DNA of 27,424 bases from Bacillota bacterium. Lineage in GTDB: Bacteria; Bacillota; Clostridia; Peptostreptococcales; Anaerovoracaceae. The stretch is taken from contig JAEENW010000168.1 in the NCBI GenBank assembly GCA_016283945.1, positions 1 to 27,424 on the forward strand, given 5' to 3'. Shown here one piece after another: positions 7,002-14,753 of this stretch. The position numbers and the translations under genes are program-made. The notes under the pieces are model-generated. The model did no database searches. It was not told the DNA's origin and saw only the letters and a list, made by a program, of their open reading frames with translations. Each line of letters starts with the position of its first letter. Positions within the stretch are counted from its first letter, which is position 1.

Positions 7002-9862
7002 CAGATCTCCTCCGGGACCTCGTCGTCGGGTCCGTTGATGTAATTCTCCAGCATAGCCTGGTCCCAGAGCACCTTGCGCGGGCGCGCTCCGTCTGCAGGG
7101 CCGACGACTCCCATCTCCTCCATCAGGTCGATGAGCCTCGCGGAGCGGTTGTAGCCTATCCTGAAGCGCCTCTGGAGGCTGGAGACCGAGGCCTGCCTGG
7201 CCTTGATCACTGCCTCTATGGCTTCCTCGAGCAACTCGTCCCCGTCGCCTCCGGCGTTCTCCGCGGCCGGCTGGCCGGTCGACGCCAGAACGCTGCTGAT
7301 CTCAGCCTCGTAGCCCGTGCTCTCGCTCGGCTTGCCTGAGCCCTTGACGTACTCGATGACGCTCTTGACCTCCTCGTCGGAGACGTAGCAGCCCTGCACC
7401 CTCAGGGGCTTGCTGACGCCCTGGGGATAGTAGAGCATGTCGCCCTTTCCGAGCAGCTTCTCCGCGCCGGACATGTCGAGTATGGTGCCGGAGTCGACGT
7501 GGTTCGCCACCGCGAAGGCTATCCTCGAGGGGATGTTCGCCTTGATGACTCCGGTGATGATGTCAGTAGACGGCCTCTGGGTAGCGATGATCAGGTACAT
7601 CCCGGCTGCCCTCGCCTTCTGGGCTATCCTCGCAATCGAGGTCTCTACCTGCTTCTTGGCGGTCATCATGAGGTCGGCGAGCTCGTCGATGACTATGATC
7701 ATCTGCGGCATCACCTTCTCCTCCTCGCCGTTCATCCTGACTGTCTCGTTGTAGGACTGCAGGTCTCTGACGCTCTCGGAGGCGAACTTGTCGTAGCGCT
7801 TGTCCATCTCGGCGACGGCCCAGTTGAGCACCTGGGAGGCCTTGGCGGGGTCGGTCACGACGTTCCCGATGAGGTGCGGGATCCCGTTGTAGACGGAGAG
7901 CTCGACGACCTTCGGGTCTATGAGTATCATGTTGACCTCCTTCGGCGTAGCCTTGTAAAGGAGGCTTATGAGTATGCTGTTGATGCAGACGGACTTGCCG
8001 GAGCCGGTCGCGCCGGCGATCAGAAGGTGCGGCATGTCCTTGAGGTTGGCGACCACGGGCTCGCCCGCGACGCTGCGGCCGAGTCCGACGGAGATCTTCG
8101 ACTTGGCGGTCTTGAACTCCTTGGCCTCGAGTATCTCGCGCAGGTAGACCGTGTTGATCTTCTCGTTGGAGATCTCGACGCCCACGGCGGCCTTGCCGGG
8201 TATCGGGGCCTCTATCCTGAGGCTCTTCGCCCTGAGGTTGAGCGCGAGGTCGTCCTGCAGCGCGACTATGCGCTGGACCTTGACGCCCGTGGCGGGCTGG
8301 ACCTCGAAGCGGGTGACCGCGGGGCCCCTGACCACGTCAATCACCTTGGCGCTCACGCCGAAGCTGGCGAGAGTGCTCTCGAGCAGCTCGGCCTGATCCC
8401 AGAGATTGCCGTTGGCTCCGCCGACGACGGAGCTGTTCTTCCCGAGCAGGGTGATCGGCGGGAACTTGTATGAGGGCTCGGAGGCCTTCCTGGCGGGCGT
8501 ATCTGAGGTGCCGGACGCGGAAGCTGAAGCGGCCTTCGCGGAGCCGGAGGTGCCGGCTGCCGCCTGGTCAGCGGCCTCAGCCTGCGCGGCCGGACTTGCG
8601 CCCTCGTCCACGAGGCCCTTGCCGGGACCGCTCTTCGCGGAAGCGCCCTTCCCAACGGGCTCAGAGACCCCGAAGATGTCCTCGAAGCTTCCGGGCTCGG
8701 GACCGGTCTTTTCGGGAGCGGCAATCGAAGGCCTCTCCGTATGGATGAGGCTGTCTCCGTTGAGGCCGAAGTTGCTTCTGGGCTTGGGCTTGTCGTCGAA
8801 GAGGCTGTCGCTCCTGACCATCATGAGTATGTTCTTCTGGTTGTCGGTGATGCCGTCGCCGTCGCTGTCGAAGAGATCGAAGGGAGGCATGGGGTCGCCC
8901 TCGTCGCTCAGCATGCCGGAAGCCGCAGCCTCGCGGGTCTGCTCGCGGGCTTCACCGCGGGACGGCTTTACCGGCTCGTCCTTGGGCAGCTTGAACACGG
9001 GGAGCTCCTCTTCGGGAGCCTTCTGCTCGCCCACGGGCTCGAGCTCGCTGAGAGAGCTCGCGAAGACCGGATCGTCGTCCGGAGCTATGACCTCGGGCAC
9101 TATGGGCACGTTCTTGGGAACGTCGATAGTGAGCTGGCGTCCCTCGGCCTCGGCCGCGGCCTTCTCCTCGCGGGCCCTGCGCCTGGCCTCGGCCTTGAGC
9201 AGTATGTCGTCGAAGAACGCCGAGATCGGCGTGTTGAGTATGAACATCACGGAGACGAGGATGAGCACCGCGCAGATCAGATAAAGCCCGGTCTTGCCCA
9301 CGGCTCTGAGCAGCAGCAGGCAGAGCGAGTTTCCGACGAGTCCGCCGGAATCCACGCCCGTGGCGTAGAACTCCCGGAACCTCACGTCCGTCATTGCGAG
9401 CAGCGCGTCGGCCTCTCTGGACGCGGAGAGGCAGGCCGCGCTTATGAACAGCGCGGCTATGCTCAGCCAGGTCCTCAGGGTCAGGAACGCGGTCTTTCTC
9501 GCGAAGATCAGTATGCCGAAGAGCGCCAGAAACACCCCGATGACGAGGCTGACCGCCCTGCCGAAGAGCCCGTTGAGCACTCCCTGCAGGGCAGCTCCGA
9601 CGCTGCCTGTGCTGTTGGTATAAAGCGATACTATGAAGAACACGCCGACCGAGATGAACGCCACGGCGGCGATGTTGTCCTTGATCTGCTTTTTCCTGCG
9701 GAGGTTCTCCTGGAGCTGGGCCGCGAGCAGCTGCTCCTCGGCCTTTTCCCTGGCCTTCTCCTCCTTGGTCTTTGAAGCGCGCGAGGACTTGGCCGGCGCC
9801 TTTTTGGCGCTGTCCCTGCTCCCGCTCTTAGTCTTTGAATTAGTAGTCTTGCTCTGTGCCAT
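7001..9862 (-). CDS. ftsK: DNA translocase FtsK/SpoIIIE
   Basis: This membrane-anchored hexameric ATPase pumps chromosomal DNA through the closing septum. The 953-residue protein has a basic N-terminus, about four membrane segments (roughly residues 62-210), and a long low-complexity linker (about 215-465). The RecA-like motor carries Walker A GATGSGKS (617-624) and Walker B MIIVIDELAD (721-730). A C-terminal winged-helix gamma domain (about 875-935, SLQRRFRIGYNRSARL) reads oriented DNA motifs. The linker contains an unusual DSDGDGITD motif at 332-340. The start at 9862 has GGAGA upstream. A promoter at 9919-9947 overlaps the end of coaE. Whether it serves division or sporulation cannot be told here. 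Confidence 0.97.
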   Translation of the reverse strand: MAQSKTTNSKTKSGSRDSAKKAPAKSSRASKTKEEKAREKAEEQLLAAQLQENLRRKKQIKDNIAAVAFISVGVFFIVSLYTNSTGSVGAALQGVLNGLFGRAVSLVIGVFLALFGILIFARKTAFLTLRTWLSIAALFISAACLSASREADALLAMTDVRFREFYATGVDSGGLVGNSLCLLLLRAVGKTGLYLICAVLILVSVMFILNTPISAFFDDILLKAEARRRAREEKAAAEAEGRQLTIDVPKNVPIVPEVIAPDDDPVFASSLSELEPVGEQKAPEEELPVFKLPKDEPVKPSRGEAREQTREAAASGMLSDEGDPMPPFDLFDSDGDGITDNQKNILMMVRSDSLFDDKPKPRSNFGLNGDSLIHTERPSIAAPEKTGPEPGSFEDIFGVSEPVGKGASAKSGPGKGLVDEGASPAAQAEAADQAAAGTSGSAKAASASASGTSDTPARKASEPSYKFPPITLLGKNSSVVGGANGNLWDQAELLESTLASFGVSAKVIDVVRGPAVTRFEVQPATGVKVQRIVALQDDLALNLRAKSLRIEAPIPGKAAVGVEISNEKINTVYLREILEAKEFKTAKSKISVGLGRSVAGEPVVANLKDMPHLLIAGATGSGKSVCINSILISLLYKATPKEVNMILIDPKVVELSVYNGIPHLIGNVVTDPAKASQVLNWAVAEMDKRYDKFASESVRDLQSYNETVRMNGEEEKVMPQMIIVIDELADLMMTAKKQVETSIARIAQKARAAGMYLIIATQRPSTDIITGVIKANIPSRIAFAVANHVDSGTILDMSGAEKLLGKGDMLYYPQGVSKPLRVQGCYVSDEEVKSVIEYVKGSGKPSESTGYEAEISSVLASTGQPAAENAGGDGDELLEEAIEAVIKARQASVSSLQRRFRIGYNRSARLIDLMEEMGVVGPADGARPRKVLWDQAMLENYINGPDDEVPEEI

Positions 9863-9918
9863 ATATCATTCTCCGGTGCTGCCGTCTCCGGTGAGACTTT
9901 GAGTCCATTAACCGATAA

Positions 9919-9947
9919 ATTATATCATAAAAGGATGCCCCGTTAAA
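9919..9947 (-). promoter_or_regulatory. ftsK-rimO-pgsA-cinA promoter
   Basis: A consensus -10 TATAAT (9924-9919) with extended TGA follows a weak -35 TTTAAC (9947-9942) at 17 bases. The -35 overlaps the coaE stop codon. The downstream genes through cinA are tightly packed, which suggests one operon from this start. Confidence 0.65.
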
Positions 9948-10626
9948 GCACCCTTTCGCGTTCTTCTTTATTGAGAGCGGCCTCGACCTGCGAACGCAGC
10001 TCCTCCTCGGTCCCCTCGTTGAGCAGCACGGTATCCGCGAGGGGTATCTTGACGCTGTCCGGCAGCTGGCGCGCTATCCTCGCGCGCACCTCGTCCTCGC
10101 CCGCGGCTCCTCTTGCCGCGGCCCTCCTGACTCTCAGCTCAGTATCCGCGGTGACTAGCCATATCCTGTCCACGTGCTCCTGCCACGAGACCTCGAAGAG
10201 CAGCGGTATCTCCGCGAAGACGGGCCTGCCCTTCCCGCTGTGCCTGGAGTAGAAGGCCTTCATGCCCTCGAGTATGGCGCCGTGCATGATGCGGTTGAGC
10301 GCCTCCGTCCTCTCGGGATCGGCGAAGGCCGCCCTCGCGAGCCTCCTGCGGTTGAGCCTCCCGTCTCTGCAGAAGACCTCATCGCCGAACTCACCGCGTA
10401 TCCTGTCCAGGGCGGGAGAGCCCTTTTTCTGGAGCCTCCTGCTCTCGGCGTCGCAGTCGAATACGCTGCAGCCGAGTTCCCTCAGGATGCGTGAGACGGT
10501 GCTCTTGCCGGAGCCTATGCCGCCGGTGATGCCTATGAGGGGGACGCGCCCCGCGCCCGCCGCGCTGACGGCGCTGCGCATGGACTTGGCGCCTGCCCCG
10601 GGCCGCTTTTCACTACTTGAGCTCAT
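9943..10626 (-). CDS. coaE: Dephospho-CoA kinase
   Basis: CoaE phosphorylates dephospho-CoA in the last step of coenzyme A synthesis. The core begins VPLIGITGGIGSGKSTVSRIL (residues 28-48), with the P-loop GGIGSGKS. FADPERTEALNRIMHGAI, FAEIPLLFEVSW and LVTADTELRVRRAAARG follow, as in the family. At 227 residues the protein is longer than the usual 195-205 because about 27 residues precede the core. The ATG at 10626 overlaps the end of polA by 14 bases, with AGGAAGGA about 11 bases upstream. A second ATG at 10581 would remove 15 of the extra residues. Either start is possible. polA-coaE pairing is common in Firmicutes, and CoaD is also encoded in this window. Confidence 0.95.
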   Translation of the reverse strand: MSSSSEKRPGAGAKSMRSAVSAAGAGRVPLIGITGGIGSGKSTVSRILRELGCSVFDCDAESRRLQKKGSPALDRIRGEFGDEVFCRDGRLNRRRLARAAFADPERTEALNRIMHGAILEGMKAFYSRHSGKGRPVFAEIPLLFEVSWQEHVDRIWLVTADTELRVRRAAARGAAGEDEVRARIARQLPDSVKIPLADTVLLNEGTEEELRSQVEAALNKEERERVL

Positions 10627-13267
10627 ACCAGCTGTATCCTTCCTCGAGGGAGACTTCGAGCCTGACGGCGAGCCTGGCGGCGCTCTCCATGCACTCGGTC
10701 AGCAGCGCGCGGACCTTGTCGGCCTCGTCCCTTCTCGCCCTGATGATGAGCTCGTCGTGGATCTGGAGTATGAGGTGCGAGTCCTCGCACTCGCTCTCGA
10801 GCCTCCTGTAGGCCTCGATCATCGCGAGCTTGATTATGTCGGCCGCGGTGCCCTGGATCGGGCTGTTCATCGCGAGCCTCTCGCCGAGCTGGCGCTGCAT
10901 GTACATGCGGCTGGAGATCTCGGGTATCCTGCGCAGCCTGCCGAACAGGGTCCTGGCGTAGCCCTTCTCCCTGCAGCTGTCGACGCAGCCGTTCATGAAG
11001 CTCTTGACCCCGGGGAAGCGCTTGAAGTAGTCGGCTATGTACCTCTCGGCCTCCCTGCGGGTGATCGTCAGCTCGCTCGCGAGCCCGAAGCCGCTCATGC
11101 CGTAGATCACGCCGAAGTTGACCGCCTTGGCGTTGGAGCGCATCTGCGGGGTGACCTCGTCGAACGGGACTCCGAAGACCTTTGAGGCGGTCTCGCGGTG
11201 TATGTCGAGGCCGTTCCTGAAGCAGTCGATGAGGGTCGGGTCCCCGCTCATGTGCGCGAGCACCCTGAGCTCGATCTGCGAGTAGTCGGCGCCGATGAGC
11301 ATGTAATCGCCGCTGCCCGCGGTGAAGGCGCGCCTGAGCTGCCTTCCGAGCTCCTGCCTCACGGGGATGTTCTGGAGGTTGGGATCGGTGCAGCTGAGCC
11401 TGCCGGTCGCCGTGACGTTCTGGCGGAAGTGCGCCCTGACCTTCCCGTCCGGGGCGATCAGCGGGAGCAGGCCCTCGACATAGGTCGAATCGAGCTTGCT
11501 CAGGGTCCTGTACTCGAGGACGGCGTGCACTATGGGGAAGTCGTCCTCAAGCTTCTCGAGGACCTCGGCGTTGGTCGAGTAGCCGCTCTTGGTCGGCTTG
11601 GCTCCGGGAAGCTTGAGCTTCTCGAAGAGTATCTGGCCGAGCTGCTTGGGCGAATTGATGTTGAACTCCTCTCCCGCGAGGAGGTATATGGTCTTCTCGA
11701 GCTCCGCGCAGCCCTCCTTGAGCACGCGGCCTATGGCCTTGAGCTCCCCGCTGTCCACGTCGACTCCGAGAGCCTCCATGGACGCGAGCACCTTGCAGAG
11801 CGGCAGCTCTATGTTGTAGAGCACGTATCCGAGATCGAGCTCCTCTATGCCCTTTCTCTGCTGCTCCTCAAGCCTCGGGACGTAATACAGCAGCTGCTCC
11901 TCTGGCGGAGCGGCCTTGAAGCTCTCGAGCACCATCTCGGCGAGCATCGGGGCCTTGGTCCCGGGGGAGAGCACGTACTGGGCGAGCGAGCAGTCGAAGC
12001 CGGTCGTAAGCCCCGCGGCGTCTATGCCGTTGGTGAAGAAGGCGTAGTAGAGCCTCCCGAGCTCGCAGCCGGAGAGCGATATCTTTCTGCCGCCGAAGGC
12101 GGAGCGAAGCACGCCCGGGCAGGCGTCCGCGCCGCAGTCCAGTATGAAGAGCCTCCCGTCCCTGAGGAAACTGAAGCTCTCTATCGATGACGCGCCGAGG
12201 TGGGAGTCGTCTCCCGTGATCGAGCAGACCAGCTCATCGCCCTCTCTGAGGCCGTCCAGCGCCTCTCTGAGCGCCTTTTCCGCCTCGGACGGGTCTGTTA
12301 TCCTCACGGGCTCAGGAAACGCCTCAGAGGGCTTCTGAGCCTCGGTGCACTCGGGCGGAAGCAGGCTGAGCTGCTCCTCTGCCTTCTCCTTTTCCTTGAG
12401 CAGTTTCGACAGATAGGTCCTGAACTCAAGCCTTCCGTAGAGCTCTATGAGCTTGGGGTAATCCTTCGGGGCTATCCTCGTGTCCTCGAGGCTGTAGTCG
12501 AGCGGCACGTCGGTCACTATGGTCGCGAGCCTCTTGGAGAAGCGTATGGTGTCGGCGTTCGCCTTGATCTTGTCGCGCAGCTTGGCGTTCTCGATCGAGT
12601 CCGCGCCCGCGATCAGCTCCTCTACGTTCCCGAACTGCAGTATCAGCTTCTGCGCGGTCTTGTCCCCCACTCCCGGGACTCCGGGAATGTTGTCGGAGCT
12701 GTCGCCCTTGAGGGCCTTGAAGTCTATGAAACTGGCCTGGGAGAAGCCGTACTCCTCCGTCATGGCCGCGTCGTCGTAGAGCTTGAACTCGCTGATGCCC
12801 TTCTTCGTGATTATGACCGAGGTCTTGTCGGAGGCGAGCTGGAGAGCGTCCTTGTCGCCGGTCACTATGTAGCAGCGCAGGTCCTCGGACTCCGCGAGCT
12901 TCGCGGTGGTCCCCAGTATATCGTCGGCCTCGAAGCCGTCTATCTCGTAGGTCCTTATGCCGAGAGCCTTCAAAAGCTCCTTGAGCACAGGCATCTCCAT
13001 GGCGAGCTCGTCGGGCATGCCCTTGCGCCCCGCCTTGTACTCCGGGTACTCGAGGTGCCTGAAGGTGGGAGCCTTCCTGTCGAAGGCGACCAGCATGTGG
13101 GTGGGCTCGAGGTCCGTCATTATCTTGCTGAGCATGCTGAGGAAGCCGTAGATCCCCTGGGTGTAGAACCCGTCCTTGGTGATCATCGGCCTCTGAATGG
13201 CGAAATACGCCCTGTTGACGAGGCTGTTGCCGTCTATGATGACTATCTTGTCGCTCTTGCCGTACAT
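10613..13267 (-). CDS. polA: DNA polymerase I
   Basis: DNA polymerase I removes RNA primers and fills gaps in repair. The protein is 884 residues from the ATG at 13267. It has an N-terminal 5'-3' exonuclease (VIIDGNSLVNRAYFA, VPGVGDKTAQKLI), a middle domain in the 3'-5' exonuclease position, and a C-terminal polymerase. The polymerase has motif A DYSQIELRVLAHMSGD, motif B RSNAKAVNFGVIYG and motif C QIHDE (about residue 835). The middle domain lacks an acidic DxE exonuclease motif (VCSITGDD stands there), so proofreading is probably inactive, as in many Gram-positive Pol I enzymes. I chose 13267 over the in-frame TTG at 13279 because GAGGG lies 6 bases before it. The transcript probably comes through the structured RNA at 13290-13476. 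Confidence 0.97.
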   Translation of the reverse strand: MYGKSDKIVIIDGNSLVNRAYFAIQRPMITKDGFYTQGIYGFLSMLSKIMTDLEPTHMLVAFDRKAPTFRHLEYPEYKAGRKGMPDELAMEMPVLKELLKALGIRTYEIDGFEADDILGTTAKLAESEDLRCYIVTGDKDALQLASDKTSVIITKKGISEFKLYDDAAMTEEYGFSQASFIDFKALKGDSSDNIPGVPGVGDKTAQKLILQFGNVEELIAGADSIENAKLRDKIKANADTIRFSKRLATIVTDVPLDYSLEDTRIAPKDYPKLIELYGRLEFRTYLSKLLKEKEKAEEQLSLLPPECTEAQKPSEAFPEPVRITDPSEAEKALREALDGLREGDELVCSITGDDSHLGASSIESFSFLRDGRLFILDCGADACPGVLRSAFGGRKISLSGCELGRLYYAFFTNGIDAAGLTTGFDCSLAQYVLSPGTKAPMLAEMVLESFKAAPPEEQLLYYVPRLEEQQRKGIEELDLGYVLYNIELPLCKVLASMEALGVDVDSGELKAIGRVLKEGCAELEKTIYLLAGEEFNINSPKQLGQILFEKLKLPGAKPTKSGYSTNAEVLEKLEDDFPIVHAVLEYRTLSKLDSTYVEGLLPLIAPDGKVRAHFRQNVTATGRLSCTDPNLQNIPVRQELGRQLRRAFTAGSGDYMLIGADYSQIELRVLAHMSGDPTLIDCFRNGLDIHRETASKVFGVPFDEVTPQMRSNAKAVNFGVIYGMSGFGLASELTITRREAERYIADYFKRFPGVKSFMNGCVDSCREKGYARTLFGRLRRIPEISSRMYMQRQLGERLAMNSPIQGTAADIIKLAMIEAYRRLESECEDSHLILQIHDELIIRARRDEADKVRALLTECMESAARLAVRLEVSLEEGYSWYELK

Positions 13268-13289
13268 GATGACCCTCAAAAAATCACAT

Positions 13290-13476
13290 AAAAAAATGAT
13301 CCCAAAGTGCCGTCAGATGATTATTCACACCTAACGCTATGATTAGGTGTGACGCCCGCCTGCGGATTCTGTCTTCCACTGAAGAGATGAGGCCTGACAT
13401 AAGTCTCGCAATGGACAAGGCATCTGCTTTGTGTGATGTAGGTTGAATAATGATCTTAACGCACACCCCAGGATGG
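13290..13476 (-). ncRNA. Candidate 6S RNA (rod-shaped regulatory RNA) upstream of polA
   Basis: This fills most of the 324-bp gene-free stretch between yebC and polA. A promoter predicts a start near 13474-13476 and a run of seven U residues ends the segment at 13290. The two ends pair over a long distance. Arm 13474-13439 pairs with 13299-13333 in four blocks: 11 pairs including G-U wobbles, then 5, then 10 with one C-C mismatch, then 6 with small bulges. Inside are a large unpaired region and an apical hairpin TCTTC-AGTG-GAAGA. Length near 185, closing stem, central bubble and terminal U-run match 6S RNA, which binds RNA polymerase holoenzyme. A competing local hairpin TCACACCTAA/TTAGGTGTGA (13325-13352) exists. 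A polA leader regulator is the main alternative. Confidence 0.5.
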
Positions 13477-13480
13477 CTAT

Positions 13481-13509
13481 ATCATATCAGAAAAAGAGCC
13501 GGGATACAA
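13481..13509 (-). promoter_or_regulatory. Promoter of the structured RNA / polA
   Basis: The -10 is TATGAT (13486-13481) with extended TGA. The -35 is a weak TTGTAT (13509-13504) at 17 bases. It begins right after the yebC terminator. Transcription would start about 207 bases upstream of polA. Confidence 0.6.
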
Positions 13510-13511
13510 TT

Positions 13512-13541
13512 AAAAGGCCGGAACTTGCGCCCCGGCCTTTT
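13512..13541 (-). terminator. Intrinsic terminator after yebC
   Basis: AAAAGGCCGG and CCGGCCTTTT form an inverted repeat with a 10-base loop. On the minus strand the stem is followed by TTTTAATT. The same stem on the plus strand is followed by TTTTCGTATTTTC, so it could work in both directions. Confidence 0.75.
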
Positions 13542-13591
13542 CGTATTTTCTGATAGATGGCGCCGAGCTCAAAGCTTAGCGCATACCGCGT

Positions 13592-14320
13592 CTAGGCCTC
13601 GTAGAGGTCTATGGAGCAGTTGGTCTCGACCTTCTGGACGTCGTCGTCGTCCTCGAGGGCCTCGATCATCTTCCTGAGCATCCCGATCTGGGAAGCGTCG
13701 GTGGGAGTCGCCTCGACGGAGGGGACTCTCTCTATGTCGGCGCTGTCGGGCTCAAAGCCCGCGGCCTTCAGAGCGTCGTTCACCTCGTTGAACACCGCGG
13801 GATCGCAGTATACGGTGAAGACGTCATCCTCGGAGATCATGTCGTCGGCGCCGGCTTCGAGCATGGCTTCCATGAGCTCATCCTCGTCGATCTCTCTCTC
13901 CTTGTCGAAGATGAAGACGCCCTTCTTCTCGAACATATAGGATACGCAGCCGGGAGTTCCGAGGTTTCCTCCGAACTTGTCGAAGGCGTGCTTTACGCTG
14001 GCGGAGGTCCTGTTCTTGTTGTCGGTGAGTACTTCGACCACGACGGCGACGCCGCCGGCGCCGTAACCCTCGAATACGCCTTCCTCGTAGCTCTCGCCGG
14101 CGAGCTCGCCGGTGCCCTTCTTTATGGCTCTGGTGATGTTGTCGTTGGGCATGCCGATGGCCTTGGCCTTATCGATAGCGGTCCTGAGTCCCGGGTTGTA
14201 GTCGGGGTCTCCGCCTGCCTTTGCGGCGACAGTTACCAGTCTTGCGTACTTAGTGAATAATGCGGCTCTCTTGGAGTCCTGAGCGGACTTTCTGCCCGCG
14301 ATCGTTCCGTGCCTACCCAT
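13592..14320 (-). CDS. yebC: YebC/PmpR family protein (TACO1-like)
   Basis: YebC-family proteins bind DNA and/or the ribosome; some relieve stalling at proline-rich stretches and others act as transcription regulators. The 242-residue protein starts MGRHGTIAGRKSAQDSKRAA, close to the family signature, with GGDPDYNPGLRTAIDKAKA, MPNDNITRAIKKGTGE and YEGYGAGGVAV-like sequence (VFEGYGAGGVAVVVEVLTDN). The protein ends LEDDDDVQKVETNCSID as usual. The ATG at 14320 has AAGGGAG upstream. The gene has its own promoter (14353-14384) and terminator (13512-13541), so it is probably monocistronic. In Firmicutes yebC is often near ruvABC; here it lies between rpmF and polA. Confidence 0.96.
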   Translation of the reverse strand: MGRHGTIAGRKSAQDSKRAALFTKYARLVTVAAKAGGDPDYNPGLRTAIDKAKAIGMPNDNITRAIKKGTGELAGESYEEGVFEGYGAGGVAVVVEVLTDNKNRTSASVKHAFDKFGGNLGTPGCVSYMFEKKGVFIFDKEREIDEDELMEAMLEAGADDMISEDDVFTVYCDPAVFNEVNDALKAAGFEPDSADIERVPSVEATPTDASQIGMLRKMIEALEDDDDVQKVETNCSIDLYEA

Positions 14321-14352
14321 TGGTATAAGCTCCCTTCTTGAAAAAATACCCT

Positions 14353-14384
14353 ATTATACTATCACGGCGCGCATGAGTGTTCAA
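14353..14384 (-). promoter_or_regulatory. yebC promoter
   Basis: TTGAAC (14384-14379) lies 17 bases from TAGTAT (14361-14356), which is preceded by TGA. A perfect TATAAT overlaps at 14358-14353, but with a 20-base spacer. One or both may be used. Confidence 0.65.
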
Positions 14385-14389
14385 CAATA

Positions 14390-14422
14390 ATCGAAACGGA
14401 AGGACGGGCTCTGGGCCTTCCG
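14390..14422 (-). terminator. Weak terminator between rpmF and yebC
   Basis: CGGAAGG (14422-14416) and CCTTCCG (14403-14397) pair around a 12-base loop, followed on the minus strand by TTTCGATT. The U-tract is broken, so termination would be partial. It sits just before the yebC promoter. Confidence 0.4.
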
Positions 14423-14444
14423 CGCCGCGCCGCCTTTTACGCAC

Positions 14445-14481
14445 GAGAGCGGCCCTTGCGCACGGGCCGCTCTCAGTTTTT
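14445..14481 (+). terminator. Strong stem-loop with a plus-strand T-tract
   Basis: GAGAGCGGCCC and GGGCCGCTCTC form an 11-bp perfect stem with an 8-base loop (14445-14474). On the plus strand it is followed by AGTTTTTCC, a terminator shape. On the minus strand, the direction of rpmF, it is followed by GTGCGTAAAAGG with no U-tract. No plus-strand gene is visible upstream, so its use as a terminator is doubtful. It may instead protect the 3' end of the rpmF mRNA. Confidence 0.5.
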
Positions 14482-14512
14482 CCTTTAGCTAAAGAACTTA
14501 TCTAAAATAAGC

Positions 14513-14689
14513 TTACGCCTCTACGACGTCCTTGCCGTCATAGTATCCGCAGTTCGGGCAAACTCTGTGAGGGAGCTTGGGCTCATGGCACTGCGGGCAT
14601 ACGGAGAGCGCGGGAAGCGTCTTCTTCATGTTGGCCGCTTTTCTGCTCTTGGTCTTAGCTGAGGATGTTCTTCTCTTCGGAACTGCCAT
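14513..14689 (-). CDS. rpmF: 50S ribosomal protein L32, zinc-binding form
   Basis: L32 is a small large-subunit protein. Translating the minus strand from 14689 gives 58 residues starting MAVPKRRTSSAKTKSRKAA, with a full zinc ribbon at Cys31, Cys34, Cys44 and Cys47 (CPQC and CPNCGYYDGKDVV). The ATG has a GGAGGT ribosome-binding site. A near-perfect promoter lies at 14724-14752. In most Firmicutes a DUF177/YceD gene precedes rpmF; here the 64 bases between ackA and rpmF leave no room for it. Confidence 0.97.
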   Translation of the reverse strand: MAVPKRRTSSAKTKSRKAANMKKTLPALSVCPQCHEPKLPHRVCPNCGYYDGKDVVEA

Positions 14690-14723
14690 TTCGAGACCTC
14701 CTTCTTTGAAAATTAACTTCTAC

Positions 14724-14752
14724 AGTATAGTTACCGGATGAGCTCTTGTCAA
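14724..14752 (-). promoter_or_regulatory. rpmF promoter
   Basis: TTGACA (14752-14747), a 17-base spacer and TATACT (14729-14724) make this one of the best sigma-A promoters in the window. It starts at the ackA stop codon, so rpmF does not depend on read-through from ackA. Confidence 0.85.
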
Positions 14753-14753
14753 G

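Noticed and set aside
13284..13466. A 60-codon minus-strand frame upstream of polA
   Set aside because: It starts with GTG without a good ribosome-binding site, has no recognisable features, and coincides with the long-range paired RNA, which explains the region better.
13268..13480. T-box or metabolite riboswitch upstream of polA
   Set aside because: No T-box sequence, no tRNA-like specifier context, and no conserved core of the common riboswitch classes that I could recognise.
13613..14260. Frames within yebC on the plus strand as possible small genes
   Set aside because: They are Ser-rich or Val/Gly-rich shadows with no start signals; yebC is intact.
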